Of a DNA stretch of 64,000 nucleotides, positions 1-8,680 are shown piece by piece. The DNA lies in contig NC_022247.1 in assembly GCF_000463015.1 (NCBI RefSeq), forward strand, positions 3,534,001 through 3,598,000, read 5' to 3'. Made by a program: the position numbers and the translations under genes. Under the pieces are notes generated by a model that worked only from the letters and a program-made list of their open reading frames with translations, was not told the DNA's origin and did not search any database. Position 1 is the first letter of the stretch. Every line of letters starts with the position of its first letter. The stretch is from Variovorax paradoxus B4 (GTDB taxonomy: Bacteria > Pseudomonadota > Gammaproteobacteria > Burkholderiales > Burkholderiaceae_C).

Positions 1-544
1 AACCGAAGGCCGCGGCAAACACCGATGCCGAGGGAACGCCCTCCTCGATCAAGGCCCGCGTCACGGTCAATGCGCGCTGGGCCGAGAGCTCCCAGTTGTC
101 GGCGAACGGGCGGTTGCCGTCCTTCGACTGCCGCATCTGCCGGTCGTCGGTGAAGCCGCTCACCATCAGCACCTCGTCGCGCGCCCGCAAGTAGGCGGCC
201 ACGGGCGCGGCCAGGCTCTTGAGCACTTGCCGGCCTTCGAGCTGCAGGTCGGCCGAGTTGAAGGCAAACAGCACGCTGCCGCTGATGCCGATGCGTCCGT
301 TGTTCAGCGTGACCCGGCCTGCCGCGAGCGGCCCTGCCAGCGCTTGTTCGAGCGCCTCGCGGCGCTGCGTCTCGGCCTGGCGCTGCTGCACTTCGGCCTG
401 CAGCTTGGCCGCCAGGTCCAGCTGCATGCCGAGTGCGCCCACGAGAATCAGCACGAAGGCCCCGACCAGCCCCGACATCAGGTCGCCGAAAACCGCCCAC
501 ACCGGCACGCTCGGCTCCAGGCCGGCGTCGAGATCGTCCCGCAT
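1..544 (-). CDS. OmpA/MotB-like envelope protein (partial, C-terminus outside window)
   Basis: 181 residues are visible before the window edge. A short cytoplasmic N-terminus is followed by one membrane helix (about residues 15-38) that carries an acidic residue, D21, in the context VWAVFGDLMSGLVGAF. This is where MotB, ExbD-like and ZorB proteins carry their proton-pathway aspartate. A heptad-like, Q/E/A-rich linker (about 40-70) leads into an OmpA-like peptidoglycan-binding domain: FNSADLQ near residue 95, then SGFTDDRQ and NWELSAQRALTVTRAL. The ATG overlaps the stop of the upstream DUF802 gene (ATGA), so the two are translationally coupled and probably form a stator-like pair. Family assignment is firm. 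The exact partner and function are inferred, because the usual third neighbour lies outside the window. Confidence 0.85.
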   Translation of the reverse strand, partial: MRDDLDAGLEPSVPVWAVFGDLMSGLVGAFVLILVGALGMQLDLAAKLQAEVQQRQAETQRREALEQALAGPLAAGRVTLNNGRIGISGSVLFAFNSADLQLEGRQVLKSLAAPVAAYLRARDEVLMVSGFTDDRQMRQSKDGNRPFADNWELSAQRALTVTRALIEEGVPSASVFAAAFG

Positions 545-2634
545 CACGCCTCGCTGCCCACGACGGCCTGCCGGCTCGCGATCTGCTGCAGGTCTTCGAC
601 GATCTGCTTCTGCGACATGATGCTCAGGTCGATGACCTCCCTCGCCTGCGCCACGTAATAGGCCAGCTGCTCGTCGCTGCGTGCGATGGATTTGCCCAGC
701 GCGCCCTCGACGCGCTGCAGGTGCGCCACCAGCTTGTCGTTCGATTCGCTGAACAGCTGCACGGCAAAGCCGAAGGCCTCGCCAAGGCTTGCCACTTCGA
801 CGGCACTGCCGGTGATCTGCGCGGCGACCGCGGCCATCTTTCCGGTTTCCTCGTCGACCTTTTCGGTGAAGCGGCTGCCCACGCGGTCCAGCACGTCCGC
901 CGATGCACCCACCAGCGCATCGACCGCCGAGCGCTGCTCGGTGGAGGCGTGGTTCACGGCATCGAGCAGGGTTCCCAGCGTTTCCATGATGCGGCTGCGT
1001 TCTTCCAGCATCGCGTTGTCGCGCGCCATGCTGTCGGAGAGCTTCTGGCGCAGTTCGGCCACCACTTCGGCCGCCACCCGCGGCGCTTCCGATGCGGCCT
1101 GCAGCAGTCGGGCGATCTCGCCGACCGTGTTCTTCGCGTGTGCTTCGGCCTGGGTGGACATGTCGCGGGCGGTCTGCGCAAGCGCCTCGAAGAGCTGCTG
1201 CTGCTGGCTCGCCGTGTGTGCGCCCGCCTGCTGCCACTCCTGCTGCAGCGACGCGGACACGGTCGCCAGTGCCTGCGTCCAGGCCGACAGCCGCTGATCG
1301 TCGCGCGCTGCGATGTCGGCCTGCAGCGCGGCATGCGCCTGTTCCACGGTGCGCAGCAGCGATGCCGAGTGCTGTTCGAAGCCGGCCGCTGCCGCCGCGA
1401 GCGACTGCTGCGCATCCTGCGACAGTTTCTCGCTGACGCGCTGATGCTGCGCGAGCGCGCTGCCCCAGGTTTCGGACACGCTGCCCGCCGTGCTTTCCAG
1501 CCGGGCCGAGACGCCCTCCACCAGCGACGCCGAGCGCTGCTCGAAGGTTTCGGCAAAGCGGTCATGCGAAGCGCGCAGATCGATCGACAGCGCCTCGGAG
1601 GTGCGCTGGTGCTCGGCCAGCGCAGCCTGCCAGGTGCCCGCCACGCTGGCGGTGGCAGCCTCGAAGCGGCTCGAGAGGCCATCGAGCTGCTGCTGCACGG
1701 TGCGCGCCACGGTGTCGTGCAGGGAGGCCGTCTCGCGCGCGATGCCGGCCATGGTGGCCTCGACGACCGGCTGGATCGTCGCGCCGGCGATGCGCGCGCT
1801 TTCGCTCAGGCTCTGCTTCAGCGATTGGTCGACCGAGGAAGCCAGCCCGGCATACACGGCCTCGGCCTTGGTGTGGAACTGCGCCTGGCCGGCGGCAAGG
1901 CGCTCGTTCAGGGTCTGGCTCTGCCGCTCCATCGCCGCCATCATGGCCTGCAGCTGGTCGACCAGCCGGGGCATCTGGTGGGCCTGCTGCTCGAGCAGTT
2001 GGAACGACGCCTCGCGCTGGTGGGCAAGCGAGTAGGCGCGCAGCGTGGTTGCGATCCTGCTGTCGAGCATCTGCCCGGCCTGCAGCCGCTCTCGCCGGCA
2101 CAGCGCCGAGGCCAGCCCCAGCATCGCGGAGGCGGCCACGCCGGCCACCGACGTGCCGAATGCCAGCCCCAGGCCCTTCACGGGCGCCGACAGCGAGGCA
2201 CGGATGGCCGGCAGGTCCGTCGCGCTTTCCAGCGCCATGCCGGTGCCGTTCAGCGTGACCACCATGCCGAGGAAGGTGCCCAGCATGCCCAGCAGCACCA
2301 GCAGGCCGGCCAGGTACGGCGTGAGCGCCGGGCCCGGCAGGCCCACGCGCTCGCCCTCGATGCGAAGGCGCACCGCATTGCGCAGCGTTGGATGCAGCCG
2401 GTCGAGCCAGGCGCCCAGGCTCTCCGGCGGATCGGAGAGTTCCGCCACGGCACGCGACAAGGTGGAGGTTGCCTGCTGGAAGCGATGCAGTTCCAGCGCT
2501 CCCATCAGGTAGAACGCGCCGACCAGCATCGTGACGGCGAGCGCCAGGGTGTGCGAGCCGATGTATCCAGCCCCGACCCAGCACACGACGGCCAGGCCTG
2601 CGACAAAAACAGCGTAGTGAAGAAATCTATTCAT
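544..2634 (-). CDS. DUF802 protein: MotA/ExbB-like membrane head with long helical tail
   Basis: 696 residues. Predicted membrane helices lie at about 8-28, 30-48, 105-127 and 155-177. The third contains LLGMLGTFLGM and the fourth GLGLAFGTSVAGVAASA, matching the pore-lining helices of MotA/TolQ/ExbB proteins. From about residue 190 the chain is a long Q/A/E/S-rich coiled-coil-like tail. Within it, two roughly 50-residue DUF802 units repeat (around TWQAALAEHQRTSEAL and TWGSALAQHQRVSEKL), followed by a third divergent segment with LQQEWQQAGAHT. The gene overlaps the DUF3348 gene upstream by 8 bases and couples to the OmpA/MotB-like gene downstream. A MotA-like head, long cytoplasmic tail and MotB-like partner is the architecture of ZorA/ZorB. 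Biological role is unknown; motor or defence functions are inference. Confidence 0.85.
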   Translation of the reverse strand: MNRFLHYAVFVAGLAVVCWVGAGYIGSHTLALAVTMLVGAFYLMGALELHRFQQATSTLSRAVAELSDPPESLGAWLDRLHPTLRNAVRLRIEGERVGLPGPALTPYLAGLLVLLGMLGTFLGMVVTLNGTGMALESATDLPAIRASLSAPVKGLGLAFGTSVAGVAASAMLGLASALCRRERLQAGQMLDSRIATTLRAYSLAHQREASFQLLEQQAHQMPRLVDQLQAMMAAMERQSQTLNERLAAGQAQFHTKAEAVYAGLASSVDQSLKQSLSESARIAGATIQPVVEATMAGIARETASLHDTVARTVQQQLDGLSSRFEAATASVAGTWQAALAEHQRTSEALSIDLRASHDRFAETFEQRSASLVEGVSARLESTAGSVSETWGSALAQHQRVSEKLSQDAQQSLAAAAAGFEQHSASLLRTVEQAHAALQADIAARDDQRLSAWTQALATVSASLQQEWQQAGAHTASQQQQLFEALAQTARDMSTQAEAHAKNTVGEIARLLQAASEAPRVAAEVVAELRQKLSDSMARDNAMLEERSRIMETLGTLLDAVNHASTEQRSAVDALVGASADVLDRVGSRFTEKVDEETGKMAAVAAQITGSAVEVASLGEAFGFAVQLFSESNDKLVAHLQRVEGALGKSIARSDEQLAYYVAQAREVIDLSIMSQKQIVEDLQQIASRQAVVGSEA

Positions 2635-3319
2635 GGCACTCTGGTTGCCTCATGCGAAGGGCTTCGAGCAGCCCTTCGATCGGTTGAAATCGGAAATCGA
2701 GTTCGGCGAGCAGCACGTTCTTCATGTCCTTGCGGAACACATGCAGCCACTCGCCGGCCTCCGCCACGCCGTCGGGTTCGCCCATCGTCTCCAGGCTGGC
2801 CTGGCGCAGGCGCGTGAAATGCTTTTCGAGCAGCGCGGGCACGGCCCCGAGCAAGCTGTGCTCGCGCGCAGCCAGCACCTGCTCCATCACCACGTCCACG
2901 GCCGCAAGCCGGGCCATCGCTGGCGACCTGGCCGCCAGCAGCGCCCGCAAACGGCCACGCAACGGGCCGATGCCCGCTTCCATGGCCTGTTGCAACGTGA
3001 GATGGCGGCGGCGAAACGGCATGAAGTCAACGGCTGCCGCGACAGTGCCGTCTTCGGCCACGGCCTTTGCCAACGCAGCTCGCGCACGGACGCATTCGCG
3101 CTCTTCGGCGCTCGCGGACGCTCGTGCGCGGGACGGCGCAGCCGCCGCAGCACCGTCGAGTGCCGCGGACAGCGAGATCGCATCGGTCCAGCCGAACCAT
3201 TGACTCAATCGATCCGCGGTGGCCTGCCGGGGTTCGCGGACGTCGATGTCGGTCAGTCGAGAGAGCAAGCGAACAAGCGCCGAGCCGTTGAAAACTGTGC
3301 GCTGTGAAACTTGCGCCAT
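2627..3319 (-). CDS. DUF3348 family protein
   Basis: 230 residues, no signal peptide or membrane helix visible. It is helical, Ala/Arg-rich and probably cytoplasmic. I recognise it as DUF3348, a betaproteobacterial family of unknown function that habitually precedes a DUF802 gene and an OmpA-family gene. Its 3' end overlaps the DUF802 start by 8 bases, so the three genes are one transcription unit starting from the 121-base gap at 3320-3440. ATG at 3319 chosen because the next downstream methionine would remove conserved sequence (LVRLLSRLTDIDVREP). Function not known; by position it could be a cytoplasmic adaptor or assembly factor for the motor-like pair, which is inference. Confidence 0.8.
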   Translation of the reverse strand: MAQVSQRTVFNGSALVRLLSRLTDIDVREPRQATADRLSQWFGWTDAISLSAALDGAAAAAPSRARASASAEERECVRARAALAKAVAEDGTVAAAVDFMPFRRRHLTLQQAMEAGIGPLRGRLRALLAARSPAMARLAAVDVVMEQVLAAREHSLLGAVPALLEKHFTRLRQASLETMGEPDGVAEAGEWLHVFRKDMKNVLLAELDFRFQPIEGLLEALRMRQPECHE

Positions 3320-3440
3320 ACCGCCAGAACGAAAAACCTGGCAGTCTACACTGGCAACTCCTCCTGGCCTCTCCGTTCCTCTGCCCCTGCCCGGAGAGAA
3401 ACTTCAAGCAAACGTTCCAATCGGTAACGAGGCGTTCCGT

Positions 3441-3974
3441 TCAGGCCCCCGCTTCCGCGGGCCAGCCCGAGCGCGCCGCGCGTTCGAGCGCAGAGCGCAC
3501 CACCAGCCGATGAAACGGCGCGATCAGCCGGATGTAGTTGCGGCCGAAGAGGTTGTGGCAGTGCACCACCGTGACGGCCGTGAGCGAATCCCCCGCCACG
3601 GAGCGCATCACCGAGACGCGGAAATCCAGGTGCCGGTCGTCCTCGCCAAGCACCACCTCGTCCGCATGCGTTTCGTAGATGCGGAAGATGCCGATGCGCG
3701 GCGCACCGCCCGGAGTGCCGGCACGCAGCGCGCCGGCCGTCTTGATGCCGAAGCCGCCGACCAGCCGGTCGCGCAGCGCCAACAGCGCGTTGACCCAGGG
3801 GGCGGGACGCTCGAACGCGAAGCGTGCAAGCGCCAGGACGTCGCGGGTGGCGCCCTGTGGCAGGTCGATGGCGAAGGCGTCGGCCAGAAAGGCGCCGCGA
3901 TAGAGGCCGGCCACGCGCGCGCCCGAGGGCAGCGCCTCGCGGCGGGATTGGTGCCATCGATGGTTGTTTGTCAT
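3441..3974 (-). CDS. DUF2867 domain protein
   Basis: 177 residues, no signal peptide. Matches the DUF2867 family in length and in motifs such as LALRDRLVGGFGIKT and VVHCHNLFGRNYIRLIAPFH near the C-terminus. The fold is thought to be SRPBCC-like, so a hydrophobic-ligand-binding role is possible but unproven. Start ATG at 3974 overlaps the stop of the 75-residue gene upstream (ATGA). Longer in-frame extensions upstream run through that gene and are rejected. Third gene of a coupled Nudix/small protein/DUF2867 unit. Confidence 0.75.
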   Translation of the reverse strand: MTNNHRWHQSRREALPSGARVAGLYRGAFLADAFAIDLPQGATRDVLALARFAFERPAPWVNALLALRDRLVGGFGIKTAGALRAGTPGGAPRIGIFRIYETHADEVVLGEDDRHLDFRVSVMRSVAGDSLTAVTVVHCHNLFGRNYIRLIAPFHRLVVRSALERAARSGWPAEAGA

Positions 3975-4198
3975 TGGAAGATCTCGAACACATCGCCGTT
4001 CGTCGGCGTCGCCTGCTCGTGATAGATGTCGTAGAGATACTGCGAAAGCTCGCCGCGGGTGAGGTCGGATGGAATCGCAAGCTGGATCTTGCAGCGCTTC
4101 CCATCCGCCCCCTTCAAGTAGCTGGTCCAGCAGTCTTCGACCCTTTCGATGGCCACGATCCGGCCGAACACATTGAACAGGTAGCGCTCGCCGCTCAT
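3971..4198 (-). CDS. Small conserved protein, DUF7661-like
   Basis: 75 residues, soluble. The sequence YLFNVFGRIVAIER at the start and the spacing IPSDLTRGELSQYLYDIYHE near the end resemble the small DUF7661 family (pattern FDVFGR...IP...EL..YL.D..HE). That assignment is from memory of the pattern. Both ends overlap neighbours by 4 bases (ATGA with the Nudix gene and with DUF2867), which strongly supports it as a real coupled gene despite its size. Function unknown. Confidence 0.75.
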   Translation of the reverse strand: MSGERYLFNVFGRIVAIERVEDCWTSYLKGADGKRCKIQLAIPSDLTRGELSQYLYDIYHEQATPTNGDVFEIFQ

Positions 4199-4671
4199 GG
4201 GTATTCACGCTGGACCGCGTGCGAGAAGACCAGCGGATCGGCCGCGAGCGAGTCCGGAAGAAAGGTCGGCCGCAGGTTGACGGCCGCCAGCTCCGCGATC
4301 GGGAACCAGCGAAATTCCAGCTCCAGGTGGCTTTCGATGCCCCGGTAGCTCCGCGCCTTGTCGAGATGGGGAGAATCCTCGGGCAGCGAGACGAGAAAAT
4401 AGAACCCGATCTCGTGGTTGCGCCGGCCAGCGAGATCGAAGAAGTTCTCCGCCACATGAAGGAGCCGGCCGCATTCGACTTCTTCGCCAAGCTCTTCCTT
4501 CATCTCCCGCACGATGGTGGCCGAGGCCTCTTCGCCGACCTCGACCCTGCCACCCGGCAAGGCCCAGTATTCGTCGCCCGGCGCCCGGTGAAGGAGCGCG
4601 CAGCCCGCATGAAGGATGACCGCGGCGGCCCGCACCTGAAAGCGCTGGCCGTGAAGATGGACTGAGATCAT
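4195..4671 (-). CDS. NUDIX hydrolase
   Basis: 158 residues. A full Nudix box lies at about residues 41-63: G, five residues, E, seven residues, then REMKEELGE. The acidic residues bind the metal used to hydrolyse a nucleoside-diphosphate-linked substrate. The last box position is Glu rather than the usual hydrophobic residue. Substrate cannot be read from sequence; it may be an oxidised nucleotide or a sugar/alcohol conjugate. It is the first gene of a three-gene coupled unit. It starts 65 bases from the divergent tag gene, so the two promoters share this gap. Confidence 0.88.
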   Translation of the reverse strand: MISVHLHGQRFQVRAAAVILHAGCALLHRAPGDEYWALPGGRVEVGEEASATIVREMKEELGEEVECGRLLHVAENFFDLAGRRNHEIGFYFLVSLPEDSPHLDKARSYRGIESHLELEFRWFPIAELAAVNLRPTFLPDSLAADPLVFSHAVQREYP

Positions 4672-4736
4672 GAGACTCGAGTATCAGTGGTTAAAGTCCG
4701 AACCACCCTTGCCGAAGAACGAAACCCCGCAACCAG

Positions 4737-5312
4737 ATGACCCCCGAGACAAAGCCCCGCTGCACCTGGGCCCGGAGCGATCCGCTGCTGGCCTCCTACC
4801 ACGACGCCGAATGGGGCGTGCCCGAGCGCGACAGCCGCGCGCTGTGGGAAAAGCTCATGCTCGACGGCTTTCAGGCCGGCCTTTCGTGGCTCACGATCCT
4901 GCGCAAGCGCGATGCGTTCCGCGCGTCATTCCAGGGCTTCGTGCCCGAAAAAGTGGCGCGGTTCACCGCAGCGGATGTCGATCGGCTGATGCTGGACGCG
5001 GGCATCGTGCGCTCGCGCGCCAAGATCGAGGCCACCATCGGCAACGCCCGTGCCTACCTTGCGATGCAGGCCGCGGGCGAAGATTTTTCGGCGTTCGTCT
5101 GGGGCATGGCCGGCGGCAAGCCCATCGTCAACAGGACGGGCACGGTGCCGGCGAAGACGCCGCTTTCGGAAGAGATGTCGGCAGCCCTGAAGAAGCGCGG
5201 CTTCAAGTTCGTGGGACCGGTGATCGTGTACGCGTGGATGCAGGCCACCGGCATCGTGGACGACCACGCGCCCGACTGCTTCTGCCACCACGCCGCGCCG
5301 CAGCAGCGCTGA
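4737..5312 (+). CDS. tag: DNA-3-methyladenine glycosylase I
   Basis: 191 residues, normal length for Tag. It removes 3-methyladenine from alkylated DNA as the first step of base excision repair. Visible family marks are the N-terminal RCTWA with Cys9, YHDAEWGVP with His22, the GFQAGLSW substrate-pocket segment and the C-terminal DHAPDCFCH. The N-terminal Cys/His and C-terminal His/Cys are the zinc-snap ligands of E. coli Tag. An upstream in-frame extension starting at 4670 is a different frame and not used. The gene ends at a strong hairpin terminator shared with the convergent gene. Confidence 0.95.
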   Translation: MTPETKPRCTWARSDPLLASYHDAEWGVPERDSRALWEKLMLDGFQAGLSWLTILRKRDAFRASFQGFVPEKVARFTAADVDRLMLDAGIVRSRAKIEATIGNARAYLAMQAAGEDFSAFVWGMAGGKPIVNRTGTVPAKTPLSEEMSAALKKRGFKFVGPVIVYAWMQATGIVDDHAPDCFCHHAAPQQR

Positions 5313-5318
5313 AAACGC

Positions 5319-5359
5319 AAAAAACCGGATGGCCCCCTTGGGGCGCCATCCGGCTTTTT
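5319..5359. terminator. Bidirectional Rho-independent terminator
   Basis: Perfect 9-bp stem CCGGATGGC (5325-5333) and GCCATCCGG (5345-5353) with an 11-base loop. It is flanked by A6 on the left and T5 on the right, so it reads as a terminator on both strands. It sits between convergent tag and the small secreted-protein gene. Confidence 0.9.
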
Positions 5360-5416
5360 GTCTTTTGAGGGAGAGCAAGCGGCCTGGCGCCGCCGTCTCT
5401 CTCCTGCCCGCCCTTT

Positions 5417-5758
5417 TTACAGACCAGCTTGGCGCGTGAAGCTGCGAGCTTGCGACGGGATCACGCTGCCGGCGAAGGATTCGCGGCGCAGGTTCTGGCC
5501 AGGTGCATGCGCGGCGGCAACGGCTTCGCTGCGAACCGCGGCGCGGTCGGCCGAGGCAGCCAGCACGGGAGCGACGGTGGCCGAAGCGGCGTCGCTGTAG
5601 ACGTTGCCTTCGCGGGCAGCGGCAGCGGCCTGCGGCGCCACGTCGACGCGGCTGTAGCCGGAGGTCAGGGGTTGCACGCCTTCGTAGGTCTCTGCGTGGG
5701 CGCCGGCAACGGCGAGCAGGGAGAGGGCGGCGGCGGCGAGGATGTTCGAGGTCTTCAT
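5417..5758 (-). CDS. Small secreted protein of unknown function
   Basis: 113 residues. A clear Sec signal peptide (MKTSNILAAAALSLLAVAGAHA) is followed by an Ala/Val/Ser-rich mature part with little predicted structure. Start chosen at 5758 because AAGGAA lies 7 bases upstream and the signal peptide begins there; the open frame runs 19 codons further upstream without a ribosome site. Similar small exported proteins occur in Comamonadaceae, sometimes with misleading names in databases. I do not recognise a function. It is monocistronic and ends at the shared terminator. Confidence 0.75.
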   Translation of the reverse strand: MKTSNILAAAALSLLAVAGAHAETYEGVQPLTSGYSRVDVAPQAAAAAREGNVYSDAASATVAPVLAASADRAAVRSEAVAAAHAPGQNLRRESFAGSVIPSQARSFTRQAGL

Positions 5759-6012
5759 TTCAATTTCCTTCTTGATCGGACTTTGGATGCCCTGAAGTTT
5801 GCACCACGATGACAAGGGAAAACCCTAGCCAATCGAATCGCAGTGTTCATGAAACTGAAACAATGACGGGGAACTTTTTGACGCGAGAGCCAAAGTCCAC
5901 ACTTTTCCTGAAGAAATTCGGCTCAGTCTGCGTATTTTTCTCTAAGTCCGCCGAGGCGGCGAGTATCGCGCAACACGGTCCATGCATGTTGCATGCCAGC
6001 CACTGCATCGGA

Positions 6013-7467
6013 TCAGGCCGCATAGAGATCAACATACTCGTGCACCAGCATGGCCTCGAGCCTCTTCGCATCGAGCGACACGTCGAGGATGGCCTGCTGC
6101 TGCTTCTGCGCGAAGCGGCGCGCCAGGTTGGTACGGAACTTGGCTTCGAGCAGCGGAATGCCTTCCGCGCGGCGGCGCCTGTGGCCGATCGGGTATTCGA
6201 CCGCCACCTCCGCAAAGCTGGTGCCGTCCTTGAACTCCACGGTCAGCGCGTTGGCGATGCTGCGCTTCTCGGGGTCGTGATAATCGGCCGTGAAGCGCGG
6301 ATCTTCCACGCAGACGATCTTGCTGCGCAGCGCGTCGATGCGCGGATCGCTCGCAATGCCGTCCTCGTAGTCGGCGGCCGTGAGGCGGCCGAAGATCATC
6401 GGCACCGCCACCATGTACTGGATGCAGTGGTCGCGGTCGGCCGGGTTGACGAGCGGCCCCTTCTTGTCGATGATGCGAATGCAGGCCTCGTGCGTGCGGA
6501 TCGTCACCTTCCTGATGTCGTCCACCGTCTTGCCGCTCTTGTGCAATTGCGCATGCAGCGCCATGCCCGCTTCCACCGCCGTCTGGCTGTGGAACTCTGC
6601 CGGAAAGCTGATCTTGAACAGCACGTTCTCCATCACATAGCTGTCGTACGGCCGCTGGAACTTGAACGGCTGGCCCTTGAACAGCACGTCGTAGAAGCCC
6701 CAGGTCTTCGCGGTGAGTACGCCCGGGTAGCCCATCTCGCCGGTCTTTGCGATCAGCGCCAGGCGCACCGCGCGGCTGGTGGCGTCGCCCGCGGCCCAGC
6801 TCTTGCGGCTGCCGGTGTTGGGCGCATGGCGGTAGGTGCGCAGGCTCTGCCCGTCGACCCATGCGAGCGACACGGCGTTGACGATCTCATCGCGCGAGAG
6901 CCCCATCAGGCGCCCCACCACGGCCGTCGAGGCCACCTTCACCAGCACCACGTGGTCGAGCCCCACCTTGTTGAACGAGTTCTCCAGCGCCAGGCAGCCC
7001 TGGATCTCGTGCGCCTGGATCATGGCGGTGAGCACGTCGCGCATCACGAGCGGCTTGCGCCCGGCGGCCACCGCATTGCGGCTGAGCCAGTCGGCCGTGG
7101 CCAGGATGCCGCCGAGGTTGTCGCTCGGATGGCCCCACTCGGCCGCGAGCCAGGTGTCGTTGAAATCGAGCCAGCGGATCATCGTGCCGATGTTGAAAGC
7201 GGCCTGGACGGGATCGAGCTGGTACGGCGTGCCGGGCACCTTCGCGCCATGCGGCACCACTGTGCCGGGCACGACCGGGCCCAGCAGCTTGGTGCAGGCC
7301 GGATACTCCAGCGCCTCCAGGCCGCAGCCGAGCGTGTCGATCAGGCAAAGGCGCGCAGTTTCATGGGCGAGCGCGCTGGTGATCTTCTGGTGGGCGAGCA
7401 CGTAGTCGACGATGTCGACCAGCACCTGGTCGGGTTCGGGGCGGACGTTGCTGATGTGAGCGGACAT
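6013..7467 (-). CDS. prpD: 2-methylcitrate dehydratase PrpD
   Basis: 484 residues, the usual length of MmgE/PrpD enzymes. It dehydrates 2-methylcitrate to 2-methyl-cis-aconitate in the methylcitrate cycle that consumes propionyl-CoA. Family landmarks include [12 protein letters not shown] near residue 45, [19 protein letters not shown] near 100 and MIQAHEIQG. It lies 46 bases downstream of prpC and is last in the thioesterase-prpC-prpD operon. prpB is not in the window, and neither is acnD/prpF. The start ATG at 7467 is followed directly by family sequence. Confidence 0.94.
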   Translation of the reverse strand: MSAHISNVRPEPDQVLVDIVDYVLAHQKITSALAHETARLCLIDTLGCGLEALEYPACTKLLGPVVPGTVVPHGAKVPGTPYQLDPVQAAFNIGTMIRWLDFNDTWLAAEWGHPSDNLGGILATADWLSRNAVAAGRKPLVMRDVLTAMIQAHEIQGCLALENSFNKVGLDHVVLVKVASTAVVGRLMGLSRDEIVNAVSLAWVDGQSLRTYRHAPNTGSRKSWAAGDATSRAVRLALIAKTGEMGYPGVLTAKTWGFYDVLFKGQPFKFQRPYDSYVMENVLFKISFPAEFHSQTAVEAGMALHAQLHKSGKTVDDIRKVTIRTHEACIRIIDKKGPLVNPADRDHCIQYMVAVPMIFGRLTAADYEDGIASDPRIDALRSKIVCVEDPRFTADYHDPEKRSIANALTVEFKDGTSFAEVAVEYPIGHRRRRAEGIPLLEAKFRTNLARRFAQKQQQAILDVSLDAKRLEAMLVHEYVDLYAA

Positions 7468-7513
7468 GGTTCTTCTCTGTTGCGGTAAACGGTGCTGGAC
7501 TGTGCGGAAGCCT

Positions 7514-8680
7514 TCAGCGGCGGTCCGAGATCGGCACGAAGACGAGGTCTTCCGGGCCGGTGTAGTTGGCGCTGGGTCGGATGATCTTGTTGTCCTGCCG
7601 CTGCTCGATGATGTGCGCGGCCCAGCCGCTGGTGCGCGCGATCACGAAGAGCGGCGTAAACATGGCCGTGGGCACGCCGAGCATGTGGTAGCTCACGGCA
7701 CTGAACCAGTCGAGGTTCGGGAACATCTTCTTCGCGTTCCACATCACGGCTTCGATCCGCTCGGCAATGTCGTACATGCGGCTGGAGCCGGCCTCGTCGG
7801 AGAGTTGCTTCGCGACCCGCTTGATGACCGCATTGCGCGGGTCCGACACGGTATAGACCGGGTGGCCGAAGCCGATGACGACTTCCTTGGCTTCCACGCG
7901 GCGGCGGATGTCGGCCTCGGCTTCATCGGGCGTGTCGTAGCGCTTCTGGATCTCGAAGGCCACCTCGTTGGCGCCGCCGTGCTTGGGCCCGCGCAGCGCG
8001 CCGATGGCACCGGTGATGGCCGAGTACACGTCGGAGCCCGTGCCAGCCACCACGCGCGCGGTGAAGGTCGAGGCGTTGAACTCGTGCTCCGCATAGAGAT
8101 TGAGCGAGGTGTGCATCGCGCGCTCCCAGCTCGCCGATGGCGCGCGGCCATGCAGCAGGTGCAGGAAGTGCGCGCCGATCGAGTCGTCATCGGTCTCGAC
8201 CTCGATGCGCCGCCCCTGCGTGGACCAGTGGTACCAGTAGAGCAGCATCGAGCCGAGCGATGCCATCAGCCGGTCGGCGATGTCGCGCGCGCCGGGCAGC
8301 GAATGGTCGTCCTTCTCGGGCAGCACGCAGCCGAGCGCAGAGACGCCCGTGCGCATCACGTCCATCGGATGGGCGCTGGCGGGCAGGCGCTCCAGCGCCT
8401 CCTTCACGCTCGCGGGCAGGCCGCGCATGGCCCTGAGGCGGCTCTTGTAGGCGCGCAGCTCGCAAGCACTGGGCAGCTTGCCATGCACCAGCAGATGCGC
8501 GATTTCCTCGAACTCGCAGACATCGGCAATGTCGAGGATGTCGTAGCCGCGGTAATGCAGATCGTTGCCGGTGCGCCCCACAGTGCACAGCGCGGTGTTG
8601 CCCGCGGTCACGCCCGAAAGCGCGACGGATTTCTTCGGCTTGAAGCCGGCGGCGGGCGCGTTCTCTATGGTCAGTGTCAT
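7514..8680 (-). CDS. prpC: 2-methylcitrate synthase PrpC
   Basis: 388 residues. It condenses propionyl-CoA with oxaloacetate. Citrate-synthase-fold motifs are present: [29 protein letters not shown] (catalytic His region) and [18 protein letters not shown] with the conserved Arg. The short type-II-like length and AL.VHG...L N-terminal part fit PrpC rather than housekeeping GltA. Its ATG overlaps the stop of the upstream thioesterase gene (ATGA), so the two are co-translated. Confidence 0.94.
   Translation of the reverse strand: MTLTIENAPAAGFKPKKSVALSGVTAGNTALCTVGRTGNDLHYRGYDILDIADVCEFEEIAHLLVHGKLPSACELRAYKSRLRAMRGLPASVKEALERLPASAHPMDVMRTGVSALGCVLPEKDDHSLPGARDIADRLMASLGSMLLYWYHWSTQGRRIEVETDDDSIGAHFLHLLHGRAPSASWERAMHTSLNLYAEHEFNASTFTARVVAGTGSDVYSAITGAIGALRGPKHGGANEVAFEIQKRYDTPDEAEADIRRRVEAKEVVIGFGHPVYTVSDPRNAVIKRVAKQLSDEAGSSRMYDIAERIEAVMWNAKKMFPNLDWFSAVSYHMLGVPTAMFTPLFVIARTSGWAAHIIEQRQDNKIIRPSANYTGPEDLVFVPISDRR

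Noticed and set aside
433..2817. 794-codon open frame opposite the DUF802 gene
   Set aside because: Low-complexity Arg/His/Gly composition and antisense to a well-supported gene.
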